A DNA stretch of 36,820 bases, from the NCBI RefSeq assembly GCF_000720175.1, contig NZ_JOIX01000075.1:1-36820 (forward strand). The letters run 5' to 3'. The stretch comes from Streptomyces sp. NRRL S-337 (lineage in GTDB: Bacteria > Actinomycetota > Actinomycetes > Streptomycetales > Streptomycetaceae). The notes beneath the pieces were generated by a model that saw nothing but the letters and a program-made list of their open reading frames with translations, searched no databases and was not told the DNA's origin. Shown here piece after piece: positions 1 through 7,283 of the stretch (positions are counted from its first letter, which is position 1; every line of letters starts with the position of its first letter). Made by a program: the position numbers and the translations under genes.

Positions 1-1
1 C

Positions 2-352
2 CTGTGCGCCTTCAACGGCCCCACCCCCGTCCAGGTGCTGGAGGCCGCGCACCTCTACAGCTACGCGGCCAACGGCAAGCACCACAAGGGCGGCGGACTA
101 CTGCTGCGCCGCGACATGCACCGCCTCTTCGACCTCGGCCTGATCGCGGTCAACCCCGGCAACTGGAGCCTCGATATCTCGTCGGACCTGGCCGCCTACG
201 GCGAGTACACCAAGTTGCACGGTCAACCCGTGACGGTGCCGCTCAGCACCGAACACCACAAGTGGCTGACCAAGCACTGGCACATGCACCGCCCCGCCAC
301 CCAGGCCACCATCCCCGCCCAGAGCGCCGCGACCGAACCCGCCCCCGCCTAA
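2..352 (+). CDS. HNH endonuclease, C-terminal part (5' end outside window)
   Basis: The reading frame is open from the window edge to a TAA at 350-352, giving 116 visible residues. The pattern C-x-F-N-G, then LEAAHLYSY, then GGGLLLRRDMHRLFDLGLI is the HNH_2 (PF13391) signature, with the catalytic AAH histidine and the later HRLFD histidine both present. Such proteins are predicted to be metal-dependent nucleases. The tail is Ala/Pro rich and probably disordered. It faces the leftward transfer operon tail to tail. Whether it is a restriction-type cargo gene or a conserved part of the element cannot be decided, because the N-terminal domain is missing. Confidence 0.75.
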   Translation: MCAFNGPTPVQVLEAAHLYSYAANGKHHKGGGLLLRRDMHRLFDLGLIAVNPGNWSLDISSDLAAYGEYTKLHGQPVTVPLSTEHHKWLTKHWHMHRPATQATIPAQSAATEPAPA

Positions 353-404
353 CCACACCCAGAGTGGCCCGCGACACCGTGCCAACGGGCCGTCCTTACC
401 GGAC

Positions 405-890
405 CTAGGAGCCAAGCGGCACCGGGTCATCGGCCTGCTCGGCGGCCCAGAGGGCGTACTGCTGGCGGACGTAGGCCCGCGGGTCGTAGTCGCGCGGGGC
501 CTGGTCGAGGTCGAGCAGGCCCCGCGCGGTGGCGTCGGCTTCCTCGGTGGCGGTGCCGGGCTGGGTGGGTTCGTCGCGCAGGGCGATGCGGTCGAGCAGC
601 GCGGCGTGTCGCAGGTACCAGTCCCGGTCGAGCTCATCGGGTGCGACGTTGGCGGTCCGCTCGGTCCATGCGCTCTCGTAGGTGATGGCCGGGGCGTCGA
701 CGTACGCGTCTTCGGGCGTGGGCCACTTCTGGGCCAGGCGAGAGGCCGCTTCGTAGGTGTCGGCGGCCATGTCGTCGAGGGTGGCGAGCAGTGCGTCGAG
801 CTGGTGGCGGGTGATGTCGCAGGTGTGGGGCTTGGTCCAGCCCGGGCAGTTCAGTTCGACGGGCACGATCTCGTTGTCGCTGAAGTTCAC
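405..890 (-). CDS. Hypothetical element protein (161 aa), last gene of the transfer operon
   Basis: Starts at a GTG with GGAGAG seven bases upstream and ends 52 bases from the convergent HNH gene. The protein is soluble and acidic, with no membrane segment or signal peptide. A segment with CPGWTKPHTCDI near the N-terminus has two cysteines and two histidines that could bind a metal, but no known zinc motif is complete. The rest is rich in Asp, Ala and Tyr and looks helical. I do not recognise a family. Position at the end of the tra operon suggests an accessory role in transfer or maintenance, which is inference only. Confidence 0.7.
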   Translation of the reverse strand: MNFSDNEIVPVELNCPGWTKPHTCDITRHQLDALLATLDDMAADTYEAASRLAQKWPTPEDAYVDAPAITYESAWTERTANVAPDELDRDWYLRHAALLDRIALRDEPTQPGTATEEADATARGLLDLDQAPRDYDPRAYVRQQYALWAAEQADDPVPLGS

Positions 891-984
891 GTCAGCTCTC
901 CTAGCGGTGGTTGATGGTTCCGTTGGCGCGGCCGAAGAAGCCGGTCGCGGTGATGTGCTGGGTGATGTGGGGCCGCTCTTGGCG

Positions 985-1461
985 TCAGTGCTGGTTGTTG
1001 GTCTTGGCCCACATACCGGTGGTGCGGCTGTGGACGGTGCGCCGGTCCTGGTAGACGGGGCCCTGGTAGTGGTGGTGGATGTCCGGGTCGGGCTTGGCGC
1101 GCTTGGCGAGCCGTGCGAGGGCGAGCACGAGGGCGGTGGGGGCGCCGAACACGAGGCCGCACGCGACGGGGTCGGCGAACTGGGAGACGTACATCAGGAC
1201 AGCTGCCGTGCCGCCGACCATGGCGGTGGCGGTGCCGCCGGCGAGCATGAGCACGCTGGCGTCGGTGGCGCCCTGGCTCATCGGGGGCCGTCCGGGTTGT
1301 GCGACGGGCGGGGTGTCGCCGTGGGCGGGGATGGGGGTGTCGTCGCGGTAGGCGGTGGGCCGGTAGGCGTCGGCGATGATCCGCCGGGCCTCGGCCTCGG
1401 CCTGAACCTCACTCAGCCCGACGCCTTTGGAGTCGTGTTCAGGAGTGGTGTCGGCGTGCAT
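985..1461 (-). CDS. DUF6251-family membrane protein
   Basis: The ATG at 1461 is preceded by GGAAGGG and is preferred to an upstream in-frame start lying in repeat-rich sequence. The protein has 158 residues. The N-terminal third is polar; two hydrophobic helices follow (around MLAGGTATAMVGGTAAVLMY and PVACGLVFGAPTALVLALA). The C-terminus carries HHHYQGPVYQDRRTVHS and GMWAKTNNQ, the ending I associate with DUF6251. The family is frequent in actinomycete integrative elements; its role is unknown. It lies directly beyond the presumed clt region of the TraB gene. After its TGA the same frame continues for 27 sense codons to a TAG at 901-903. Confidence 0.75.
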   Translation of the reverse strand: MHADTTPEHDSKGVGLSEVQAEAEARRIIADAYRPTAYRDDTPIPAHGDTPPVAQPGRPPMSQGATDASVLMLAGGTATAMVGGTAAVLMYVSQFADPVACGLVFGAPTALVLALARLAKRAKPDPDIHHHYQGPVYQDRRTVHSRTTGMWAKTNNQH

Positions 1462-1479
1462 GCGGAATCCCTTCCGGTA

Positions 1480-1680
1480 CGGGTCCGGGGAGGCAGAGAC
1501 ACCCCCTTGGGGGTGCCTGTGGAGGGGTTGCAAGGGGCTGACCTGGGGTGCCTCCCCGCCTCCCTGAAGCGATGTTTTCGCTGATCAGAGCGGGGGAGTT
1601 GGGATGGGGAGGCGGTTTGGGGAGTTCTCCCCGCCTCCCCGCCCCGGGCGGGTGCGCCTCCCCGTTACTGGGAGGCGGAA
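1480..1680. promoter_or_regulatory. Candidate clt transfer locus: GGGGAGGC octamer cluster
   Basis: Exact GGGGAGGC octamers occur at 1487 (+), 1550 (-), 1606 (+), 1633 (-) and 1656 (-), with 7-of-8 copies at 1558 (-) and 1669 (+). The group starts at the 3' end of the TraB gene and fills the following gap. Known: Streptomyces TraB proteins such as that of pSVH1 bind plasmid-specific 8-bp repeats in a clt locus beside traB, using a C-terminal winged helix. Inference: these octamers are the recognition repeats of this TraB. A CACCCCC-TT-GGGGGTG palindrome at 1500-1515 lies inside the cluster. Confidence 0.5.
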
Positions 1681-3791
1681 GCGGAACCGTCCGCGTCGCG
1701 CTCGGCGAGGGCGGTGAGGACGTCGTCGCGGCGGATGTTCATCAGGCCGTGCGACTTGTATGGCTCGACTCCGGCAGCCTCCAGCACGCGCTTGAGGTCG
1801 GCGAACGTCCAGTCGCCGTAGGCGTCGTGGTTGAGGACGTCGAGCCGCTTGAGGATGTCCCGGGTGAGCACGCGTTCCGCGTCGCCGACCACGGAAGCGA
1901 TGTCCGCGAGCGGGTCACTTGCCTCACTGCGGTCAACAGCGTGCAGGGTGGTCACGCCGTTGCGCAGGGCCTTGGCCCGGTCGGCGACCTCGTTGGCCGG
2001 GCCGTCGTCGATGAAGTGGGTGCGCACCGTGATGGTCGACTGGCCCTTGGGCATGGTGATGCCGTCCGAGAAGACGACCAGCGTGCCCTTGTCCAGCCCC
2101 TGACGCAGCAGGTGAGGGGCGGCGCCGTCGTCGACGGCCTTGTCCCCGAGCGCCATCCGGGACTGGGACTCCGTGCCGACCACCAGTGAGGCGCGGGTGT
2201 GGGCGCCCTCGCGCACGAGCTTGGGAAGGTTCTGGTCTGTGGGGTCCTGGGTGCCCTGCCACATCAGCACGTCCACGGCGCGACCCTGGTTGTGAATCTT
2301 CCGGACGGCCATGAAGTACCGGGAGGTGGCCTTGGAGCCGCCGTAGGGTCGCTTCTGGTCGTCGAGGGCCGGGCACATGAACGCCACCTGCGCTTCGTCC
2401 ACGATGACCATGAGCGGGGGGAAAACGGCGCTCGGGTCGGCGCGGCGTGCCTCCAGGCGGCGGTTCATCTCATCGACGGCGTCTTCCACCATCTCCGTGA
2501 CCTGCATGACGTGGTCGTCGGTCGGCCCCTGGATCAAGACGTCGGCGATGCCGTCGAACATGGCCCAGTCCCCGATGCCCTTGAGGTCGCCGAGCCAGAA
2601 CTGAACCGACCGGTCCAGCGCCAGCCACAGGGCGAGCGCGCGCAGGGCGGCGGTCTTGCCCTGGTTGGAGCGGCCGGTGACGAGCACGTGGCGCTGATAC
2701 AGGCTCAGCTCCGCACGGTCGCCGCGCAGGTCCTGGCCCCATGGCGCCCTGCCGGTCTTGTAGTTGGCGGTTATGGTCTCGTCGGTGACCAGAGGGGACG
2801 GCCCGATCGGCTCGTCCAGCGCGCCAGAGTCCGCGATCCACAGGCGGATCGTGCGGGCGGCCTCGGGGAGGGTGATGAACACTTCGTGCTCGTGCCGGTT
2901 GAGGTTCTCGGCGAGCTTGCGGCGCCGCTGCTGCACCTCGATCGTCGACACCTCCAGCGGCAGGGTGACGTCGACCTCCACACCACATCCGGCGATCACG
3001 ATCGGCGAGAGCATCGCGGCGCCCCCGTCGTCCATGTCCTTGATGGCATTGCGCAGGGCCGGCAACCCCAGGTGGCGCAGCGCCTTGACCACGATGGACG
3101 GGGTGATCGGCTCCCCCTCGCCGCTGCGGGCCTTGGCCGGCAGAACCCATTGGGGTGCGGCCTGCTGCTTGCTGCCCACCGCCCACAGCGCGAGCAGCGC
3201 GAGGAACGGGCCGATCGTCAGGGCCGGGCCCCACACGATCTGCACGATCCGGATGAGCAGGCCGATGAACTCGACCGTGGCCGCGAACGGGGTGATGACG
3301 TCCTTGACGTCGCCGTTGTCGATGGCCATCACGACCCCGAGCGTGACCAGAGCCCCGATGCCCATCCCGGTTCCGACCGCAACGCCCTTGGCGGCGTCGA
3401 CCGGGGAGTGGAGCAGGTCCATACGGCGGTGGTGGCGGGCGGCGCGGAAGCGCTGAAGCTTTTCCTCCCACTCCTCCGCCATCTCCAGATTCCCAGCGGC
3501 CTCGGCGGCCCGGATCATCCGCTCGTAGCGGGCGCCGGTGCGGCCGTCCCAGGTACGGCGGGCCACGATCCGGCCGCCGTTGAACGTGTAGAGGCTGTGC
3601 CTGGCGACCGCGCGGGCGGCGGTCTTGGTGGTGTCGTGCGTGACGGCCGTCTTGATCGCCCGTCCGGAGCGCACCCACAGCGGCACGGGCCGCGCCGGCG
3701 GCGCGTCCGGGACCACGGTCAGCATGGTGGGGGCGGTGTCGGGGGTCGGGGGGTCGGTGGGCTTGTGGAGGTGGACGACGTTCTCAGACAT
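1665..3791 (-). CDS. FtsK/SpoIIIE-type conjugal DNA translocase (TraSA/TraB)
   Basis: This is the mating pump: a hexameric, membrane-bound ATPase that moves double-stranded DNA between mycelial cells. The protein has 708 residues. Two or three membrane segments lie at about 139-156 and 171-205. The Walker A motif GRSNQGKT is at 373-380 and the Walker B strand LMVIVDEAQ at about 460-468. An FtsK-like WQGTQDPTDQNLP segment follows near 511-523. The C-terminal 60-70 residues look like a winged helix (DILKRLDVL to DDVLTALAERD), which in TraB proteins reads the clt repeats. The ATG at 3791 has AGGAG ten bases upstream. The GC-rich octamer cluster begins at its 3' end. Confidence in function is high; the subfamily name is by analogy with pSAM2. 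Confidence 0.93.
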   Translation of the reverse strand: MSENVVHLHKPTDPPTPDTAPTMLTVVPDAPPARPVPLWVRSGRAIKTAVTHDTTKTAARAVARHSLYTFNGGRIVARRTWDGRTGARYERMIRAAEAAGNLEMAEEWEEKLQRFRAARHHRRMDLLHSPVDAAKGVAVGTGMGIGALVTLGVVMAIDNGDVKDVITPFAATVEFIGLLIRIVQIVWGPALTIGPFLALLALWAVGSKQQAAPQWVLPAKARSGEGEPITPSIVVKALRHLGLPALRNAIKDMDDGGAAMLSPIVIAGCGVEVDVTLPLEVSTIEVQQRRRKLAENLNRHEHEVFITLPEAARTIRLWIADSGALDEPIGPSPLVTDETITANYKTGRAPWGQDLRGDRAELSLYQRHVLVTGRSNQGKTAALRALALWLALDRSVQFWLGDLKGIGDWAMFDGIADVLIQGPTDDHVMQVTEMVEDAVDEMNRRLEARRADPSAVFPPLMVIVDEAQVAFMCPALDDQKRPYGGSKATSRYFMAVRKIHNQGRAVDVLMWQGTQDPTDQNLPKLVREGAHTRASLVVGTESQSRMALGDKAVDDGAAPHLLRQGLDKGTLVVFSDGITMPKGQSTITVRTHFIDDGPANEVADRAKALRNGVTTLHAVDRSEASDPLADIASVVGDAERVLTRDILKRLDVLNHDAYGDWTFADLKRVLEAAGVEPYKSHGLMNIRRDDVLTALAERDADGSASASQ

Positions 3792-3896
3792 GCTGGGAGT
3801 GCTCCTGACTGCCCTCTTGGGGGCGGGAGTAAGGGAGGGCCGGGGTGGCCGTGTCCGTGGAAAGAGGCGGCCACCCCGGCACCGAAAAGGGGCTGG

Positions 3897-4214
3897 TCAG
3901 AACCAGCCGGACGACTTCTTCTGGGCCTTGGCGCGGGCGGCCTCGGTGATGAGCCGCTGACGCTCGCCGTGCAGGGCGGTCAGTTCCGCGTTCAGCCGCA
4001 TCTCGGCAGCACTGCTGGTGGAGTCGATCTGCTCTTCGGCACGGCCCGTGCTGCGGCCCCGGGCGGCGCGGTAGGAGCCGCCGGCAAGGGCGCGGGCCAT
4101 CGCGCGGCGCTCGCGGCCGTTCAGCGGCCACGACTCGCCCCGGCGGACCGCTTCGAGCTTCTTCTCGGTGGCCCGGATCTCGCGGTCCAGGCGGCGCAGG
4201 TCGGAGTTGCCCAT
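3897..4214 (-). CDS. Small coiled-coil hypothetical protein (105 aa)
   Basis: Starts at ATG 4214 with GAGGAG eight bases upstream and ends about 105 bases before the TraB start. The sequence is very rich in Arg, Glu and Ala with heptad-like spacing in both halves (LRRLDREIRATEKKLEAVRR, then LNAELTALHGERQRLITEAARA), so a helical hairpin or coiled coil is likely. A basic centre (RERRAMARAL, YRAARGRSTGR) could contact DNA or membrane. No membrane segment is seen. Placement directly upstream of TraB in the same operon suggests an accessory factor of the transfer apparatus, but no family was recognised. Confidence 0.75.
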   Translation of the reverse strand: MGNSDLRRLDREIRATEKKLEAVRRGESWPLNGRERRAMARALAGGSYRAARGRSTGRAEEQIDSTSSAAEMRLNAELTALHGERQRLITEAARAKAQKKSSGWF

Positions 4215-4319
4215 CAGGTACTCCTCATGGAGTCGGAGGATCGGGGTAGGTGCAGGTCACGCAGGTGCCGAGCGAGGCGGGATGACGTAGGTGCTGGCCC
4301 GGGGCGGACAGGCAGCCGG

Positions 4320-4613
4320 TCAGGCCGCCGAGCGGGGCATGGCGCGGCACTTCTCGGCGTGCGTCTGGGCCCACTTCGCGGCGTCCTCGCGGGCGGCTTC
4401 GAGTGCCTTCTCCTCGGCCTCCACCGGGCTGTACTCGCAGTCCAGGTAGTAGCCGTGATAGTCGAAGGGCTCATGCGTGGCGTTGCAGCCGGTGCAGGCT
4501 GCGTTGGCGAAGCCGCGCCCGGCATCGATCCGGATGTCGACGGTGGCGCCGCCGACGGTGAGGTAGCGGGTGATAACGCCCTCCGGCCAGTCGGTCTGAG
4601 TGCTGGTGTTCAT
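4320..4613 (-). CDS. Small cysteine-containing AICE protein (97 aa)
   Basis: ATG at 4613 has GGGAG upstream (TAGGGAGATCCC). The N-terminal half is beta-rich (VITRYLTVGGATVDIRID). A CTGC pair is followed by HEPFDYHGYYLDCEYS, giving a potential metal-binding set of three cysteines and two histidines. The rest is an Ala/Glu helix (AEEKALEAAREDAAKWAQTHAEKCRAMP). Similar small proteins recur in Streptomyces integrative elements between the RRQRL protein and TraB. No biochemical function is known to me. Its spacing to the gene upstream is only 23 bases, consistent with one operon. Confidence 0.75.
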   Translation of the reverse strand: MNTSTQTDWPEGVITRYLTVGGATVDIRIDAGRGFANAACTGCNATHEPFDYHGYYLDCEYSPVEAEEKALEAAREDAAKWAQTHAEKCRAMPRSAA

Positions 4614-4636
4614 GGGATCTCCCTAGAAGTCGCAGG

Positions 4637-4978
4637 TCAGGCAGCGCGCTGGTCCTGGTTGGAGCAGGCGCAGGGGGTGCACATGCCGAGGGAGCGCGGG
4701 ATGCAGTACCCGGCGTCGTTACGGCAGTTGGGGCAGATACGGCGGGCAGCGTTCGCCTTGGCCAAAGCCGCCCGCCGGCCCGGGGTCATCGGCCGGACGG
4801 GCTTGGTCAGGTCGACTCGGTAGAGGTAGGCGACCAGTGGCGCGCGGCGGCGGCGTGGCCGTTCGAGCTGAGCGGCCACGTCCTGACCGCCGGGGCGTAG
4901 ACCGAGCGCCCGGAGTTGGCGGCGGGTGGCGTAGCCGTCCGGGGCCAGGCGCCACCGGTAGACCGGCAGCGCCCCCAT
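4637..4978 (-). CDS. RRQRL-motif zinc-binding protein
   Basis: The protein has 113 residues from ATG 4978. That ATG shares its A with the TGA of the upstream gene (TGATG), implying translational coupling; an adjacent GTG at 4981 is an alternative start. The sequence ATRRQLRALGLRPGGQD gives the family its name. The C-terminus has CPNC, then YCIP, then MCTPCAC, a probable zinc-binding cysteine cluster, and the segment LVAYLYRVDLTKPVRPMTP is typical of the group. Members are found almost only in actinomycete mobile elements. The role is unproven; a nucleic-acid or protein-binding accessory of transfer is plausible. Confidence 0.85.
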   Translation of the reverse strand: MGALPVYRWRLAPDGYATRRQLRALGLRPGGQDVAAQLERPRRRRAPLVAYLYRVDLTKPVRPMTPGRRAALAKANAARRICPNCRNDAGYCIPRSLGMCTPCACSNQDQRAA

Positions 4979-6078
4979 CACGCGGCCTCAGCCGATGCGG
5001 CGCGTTCGGCGAGGATCGTGTCCCGCAGCGACCGGGCGTTCGCCGGCGAGGTGTGGATGGCGCGGCGGATGCCCTCGCCGGTCACCCTCGCGTCCGGCCA
5101 ATCGGCCGTCGCTGCCCGCGCTTCGGCGAGCAACTGGTCCGCCGTGCGCTTCGGTCGGCTCGGCTTCGCCGCCTCCGGCACGCGGCCCGTGGCACGGCGC
5201 GGTCGGGTCGACTCAGCCGCCACCGGGCGCCGCTCGATCGAGGCGACCGGAGCAGGGTCGACCGGTGGGAGCGGCTTGAGCGGAGTCGACTTGCCCAGGT
5301 CGACCGCGACCGGATCGGGCAGAGTCAGCCGGGCCAGCGTCACCACCGGGTCCGGGGTCGATTCGGGCAGGTCAGCCATAGACCGTTTCATCGCGGTCTC
5401 GGTGGATTCCTCCGCATTCACGGCCGGTGTGGGATCGAGGGCGATCCCGCCGAACATGGCAGCGAGCGCGGCGTCCGCACCGGCGGTGACGCGGTCGCGC
5501 TGCACGTCCAGCAGCCTCGATCCGAGCGCCACATCCCCGACTCCGACCTTGCGGGCCAGCCGCCACGACGCCCTGTCCGAACGCTTCCGCACCCGGTTGG
5601 TCGGGTGATGCGCGGCGCGGGCGCGGTGGTAGGCGAGGGCCTGCACCAGATCGGCGGTGTGGCGCTCGTTCTCCGCGTCACGGCCATCGGTGTGCACCAC
5701 GATCCGCCGAGCCAAGAACGCCATGCCCTCAGCCGAGACGGACATGCCCATCGGGGTCAGGGCGTAGATCACGGTGCGGCCCGGATCGGGGGCGGCCATC
5801 GCTCCCATGACAGCGGCGGCGGCCGGCAGCGCCCACAGCCCGGCGCGCACGATGCGCGGGGAGGACTGGCCCAGCATGGTCAGCCCCAGCAGGACCAGGG
5901 CGAGCACGGCCGTGGCGCCCTCGCCGGCGGCGAGCGCACCGAGTGCGGTGCCCTTGCCGTAGGCGTGGCCGATGTTGCTGTACGTCCCGATCCCGCCGAA
6001 CACACCCGTGGCCAGCATCGGCACGAACGCGGCAGTCAGGACCCCGATCTGCACCCGAGTCAGTTTGGAGCTGGTCAT
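4978..6078 (-). CDS. SpdB-like membrane spread protein
   Basis: The ATG at 6078 overlaps the TGA of the upstream gene by four bases (ATGA), so I use it rather than any longer reading. The 366-residue product has four hydrophobic helices in its first 130 residues (about 11-32, 46-70, 76-97 and 105-125), then a long cytoplasmic part. A Pro/Arg-rich linker leads to a C-terminal domain resembling a helix-turn-helix (QLLAEARAATADWPDARVTGEGIRRAIHTSPANARSLRDTI). This layout matches SpdB-type spread proteins of AICEs and Streptomyces plasmids, which assist septal passage of DNA within the recipient mycelium after TraB acts. Assignment rests on topology and position, not on a catalytic motif. Confidence 0.75.
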   Translation of the reverse strand: MTSSKLTRVQIGVLTAAFVPMLATGVFGGIGTYSNIGHAYGKGTALGALAAGEGATAVLALVLLGLTMLGQSSPRIVRAGLWALPAAAAVMGAMAAPDPGRTVIYALTPMGMSVSAEGMAFLARRIVVHTDGRDAENERHTADLVQALAYHRARAAHHPTNRVRKRSDRASWRLARKVGVGDVALGSRLLDVQRDRVTAGADAALAAMFGGIALDPTPAVNAEESTETAMKRSMADLPESTPDPVVTLARLTLPDPVAVDLGKSTPLKPLPPVDPAPVASIERRPVAAESTRPRRATGRVPEAAKPSRPKRTADQLLAEARAATADWPDARVTGEGIRRAIHTSPANARSLRDTILAERAASAEAA

Positions 6079-6521
6079 CGGGCACCCCCGGCGGTGAGCA
6101 GGGCGGCGAGGATGAGCAGGGCGCCGCCGGTCAAGGTGAGGTCGACCGCGCAGCGCAGGCATGTGAACTTGGCGACCGCGAGCCGGGACAGGCCGGCGAT
6201 GTCGGCGGCCAGATCGCGGGCGACGACGGCATCGATCTCGTCGGCGGTGAGCGTGGCCCACAGGGGGAAGCCGTGACGGCCGCTAAGGTTCGGGCGGACC
6301 GATCGCAGCAGCAGAGCGACCGCCGCGACCAGCAGCGTCAGACCGAGACTGCCCGCGACGAGGGCGGGCACGGTCAGCGGCACGTCGCGGGCGACGGTCC
6401 AGGTACCGGCGAGCACCGCGCCGACGAACGCCAACAGCAGCGCCGTCTTGCTGTCCGTCCGCGCGATCTCCGCCTTCACCTCAGCGTGCGCGGCGATCAG
6501 GTCCCGATCGGTGGCACTCAC
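6075..6521 (-). CDS. Pycsar-effector-like membrane protein (PycTM / DUF5706 type)
   Basis: A GTG at 6521 overlaps the upstream TGA (GTGA) and the stop overlaps the next ATG, so this 148-aa gene is locked into the operon. The segment AEIARTDSKTALLLAFVGAVLAG (residues 18-40) is the characteristic start of the PycTM domain, followed by a second helix at about 52-73. A soluble loop leads to an amphipathic stretch with AVAKFTCLRCA and a last helix at about 128-144. In Pycsar defence such proteins are cUMP/cCMP-activated membrane disruptors. No pyrimidine cyclase is visible here, and the same fold is common in Streptomyces AICE transfer operons, so a spread function (SpdA-like) is at least as likely as defence. 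Confidence 0.75.
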   Translation of the reverse strand: MSATDRDLIAAHAEVKAEIARTDSKTALLLAFVGAVLAGTWTVARDVPLTVPALVAGSLGLTLLVAAVALLLRSVRPNLSGRHGFPLWATLTADEIDAVVARDLAADIAGLSRLAVAKFTCLRCAVDLTLTGGALLILAALLTAGGAR

Positions 6522-6787
6522 GCGGCACCCCCGGGCAGCGTCGCGCCGACGGTGCGGTTGGCCAGCGCACGCCGCTCCGTGAGCACGCGGCGGTGGGCGC
6601 GGCGGATGCGGCGGGCGTCGACCTCGGTCGGGGTGCGGTCGAGGGTGATGATCTGCGCGTCGATCAGGTCGACGTCCGCGAGGATCGCGGGCATCTCCTG
6701 CTCGATAGCGTCCAGCTCCGCATCCGTCGGCTCGATCCAGTCGGCGAATGCAGTAACAACGTCCTGAACAGTGACGATGGGGCTCAT
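6518..6787 (-). CDS. DUF6284-family protein, first gene of the transfer operon
   Basis: ATG at 6787 has GAGAGGA about ten bases upstream. The product is 89 residues, acidic at the N-terminus and basic at the C-terminus. The core EPTDAELDAIEQEMPAI, then LIDAQIITLDRTPTEVDARR, then IRRAHRRVLTERRALANR matches what I know as DUF6284, a small all-helical family of actinomycete mobile elements with no known function. It has no membrane segment. Its stop overlaps the start of the PycTM-like gene. The gene is the first of the leftward operon and is preceded by a structured 5' region. Confidence 0.8.
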   Translation of the reverse strand: MSPIVTVQDVVTAFADWIEPTDAELDAIEQEMPAILADVDLIDAQIITLDRTPTEVDARRIRRAHRRVLTERRALANRTVGATLPGGAA

Positions 6788-7283
6788 AGGGTCGTGTTCC
6801 TCTCACAGGTGGAACGGCCCGAACAGCGCCCCCGGAGTGCCAGCTCCGGGGGTGCGCGCCGTCGTGGGTGACAGCCGCGCCAGATGCGCGGCACGGCCAC
6901 TGCGAGTGGCCGAAGTGCCCCGGACGAGATTCGATCTCGCGCCCTTCACGGCTGGATGCCGGGGCGATGAACGTGTCTCCTTCGGGGCGCCGCGCCCGTA
7001 TCAGGTAGCGCGGCAATGACCCCGTTGTAGGCGTATGGAGACGTGACCTTTCGGTCTAAGCCCTCCGGTGAATGACAAGGCGCCGGGTCGCCTCCCCCCG
7101 TCCATCGCGGGGCTCCTGTTCGTGCGTTATTGCAGGTCAAACAGGGCACAAGAGGCTCCCCCCGAGATTGCTTAGGGGGGCTTGCCTCCTTGCTTGTTAG
7201 AGACCATAGGCAAACGGAAAGCTGCGCGCAACCCCCTCTCGCGATACAGTCTGGTAGCCCCCCTAGGCAACGAATGGAGAGTC
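6788..7283. promoter_or_regulatory. Divergent regulatory region between transfer operon and HTH/phosphatase pair
   Basis: About 500 bases without a convincing gene. It contains three hairpins on the transfer-operon side: 6829-6852 (9-bp stem), 6895-6911 (GGCCACT-GCG-AGTGGCC) and 6925-6939 (CGAGAT-TCG-ATCTCG). Near the rightward gene are two copies, in inverted orientation, of a 15-base element: TTGCTTAGGGGGGCT at 7168-7182 and AGCCCCCCTAGGCAA at 7256-7270 (14 of 15 positions agree). A possible -10 hexamer TACAGT lies at 7245-7250, with no good -35 partner. A 67-codon open frame on the minus strand (6946-7149) is not supported as a gene. Confidence 0.55.

Noticed and set aside
2199..4823. Very long plus-strand open frame opposite the transfer operon
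   Set aside because: Its frame is the antisense shadow of the TraB gene and its neighbours in GC-rich DNA. It has no domain and spans several genuine genes with good ribosome sites.
6946..7149. 67-codon minus-strand frame in the divergent regulatory region
   Set aside because: No ribosome site, no recognisable family, and it overlaps the region expected to hold promoters.
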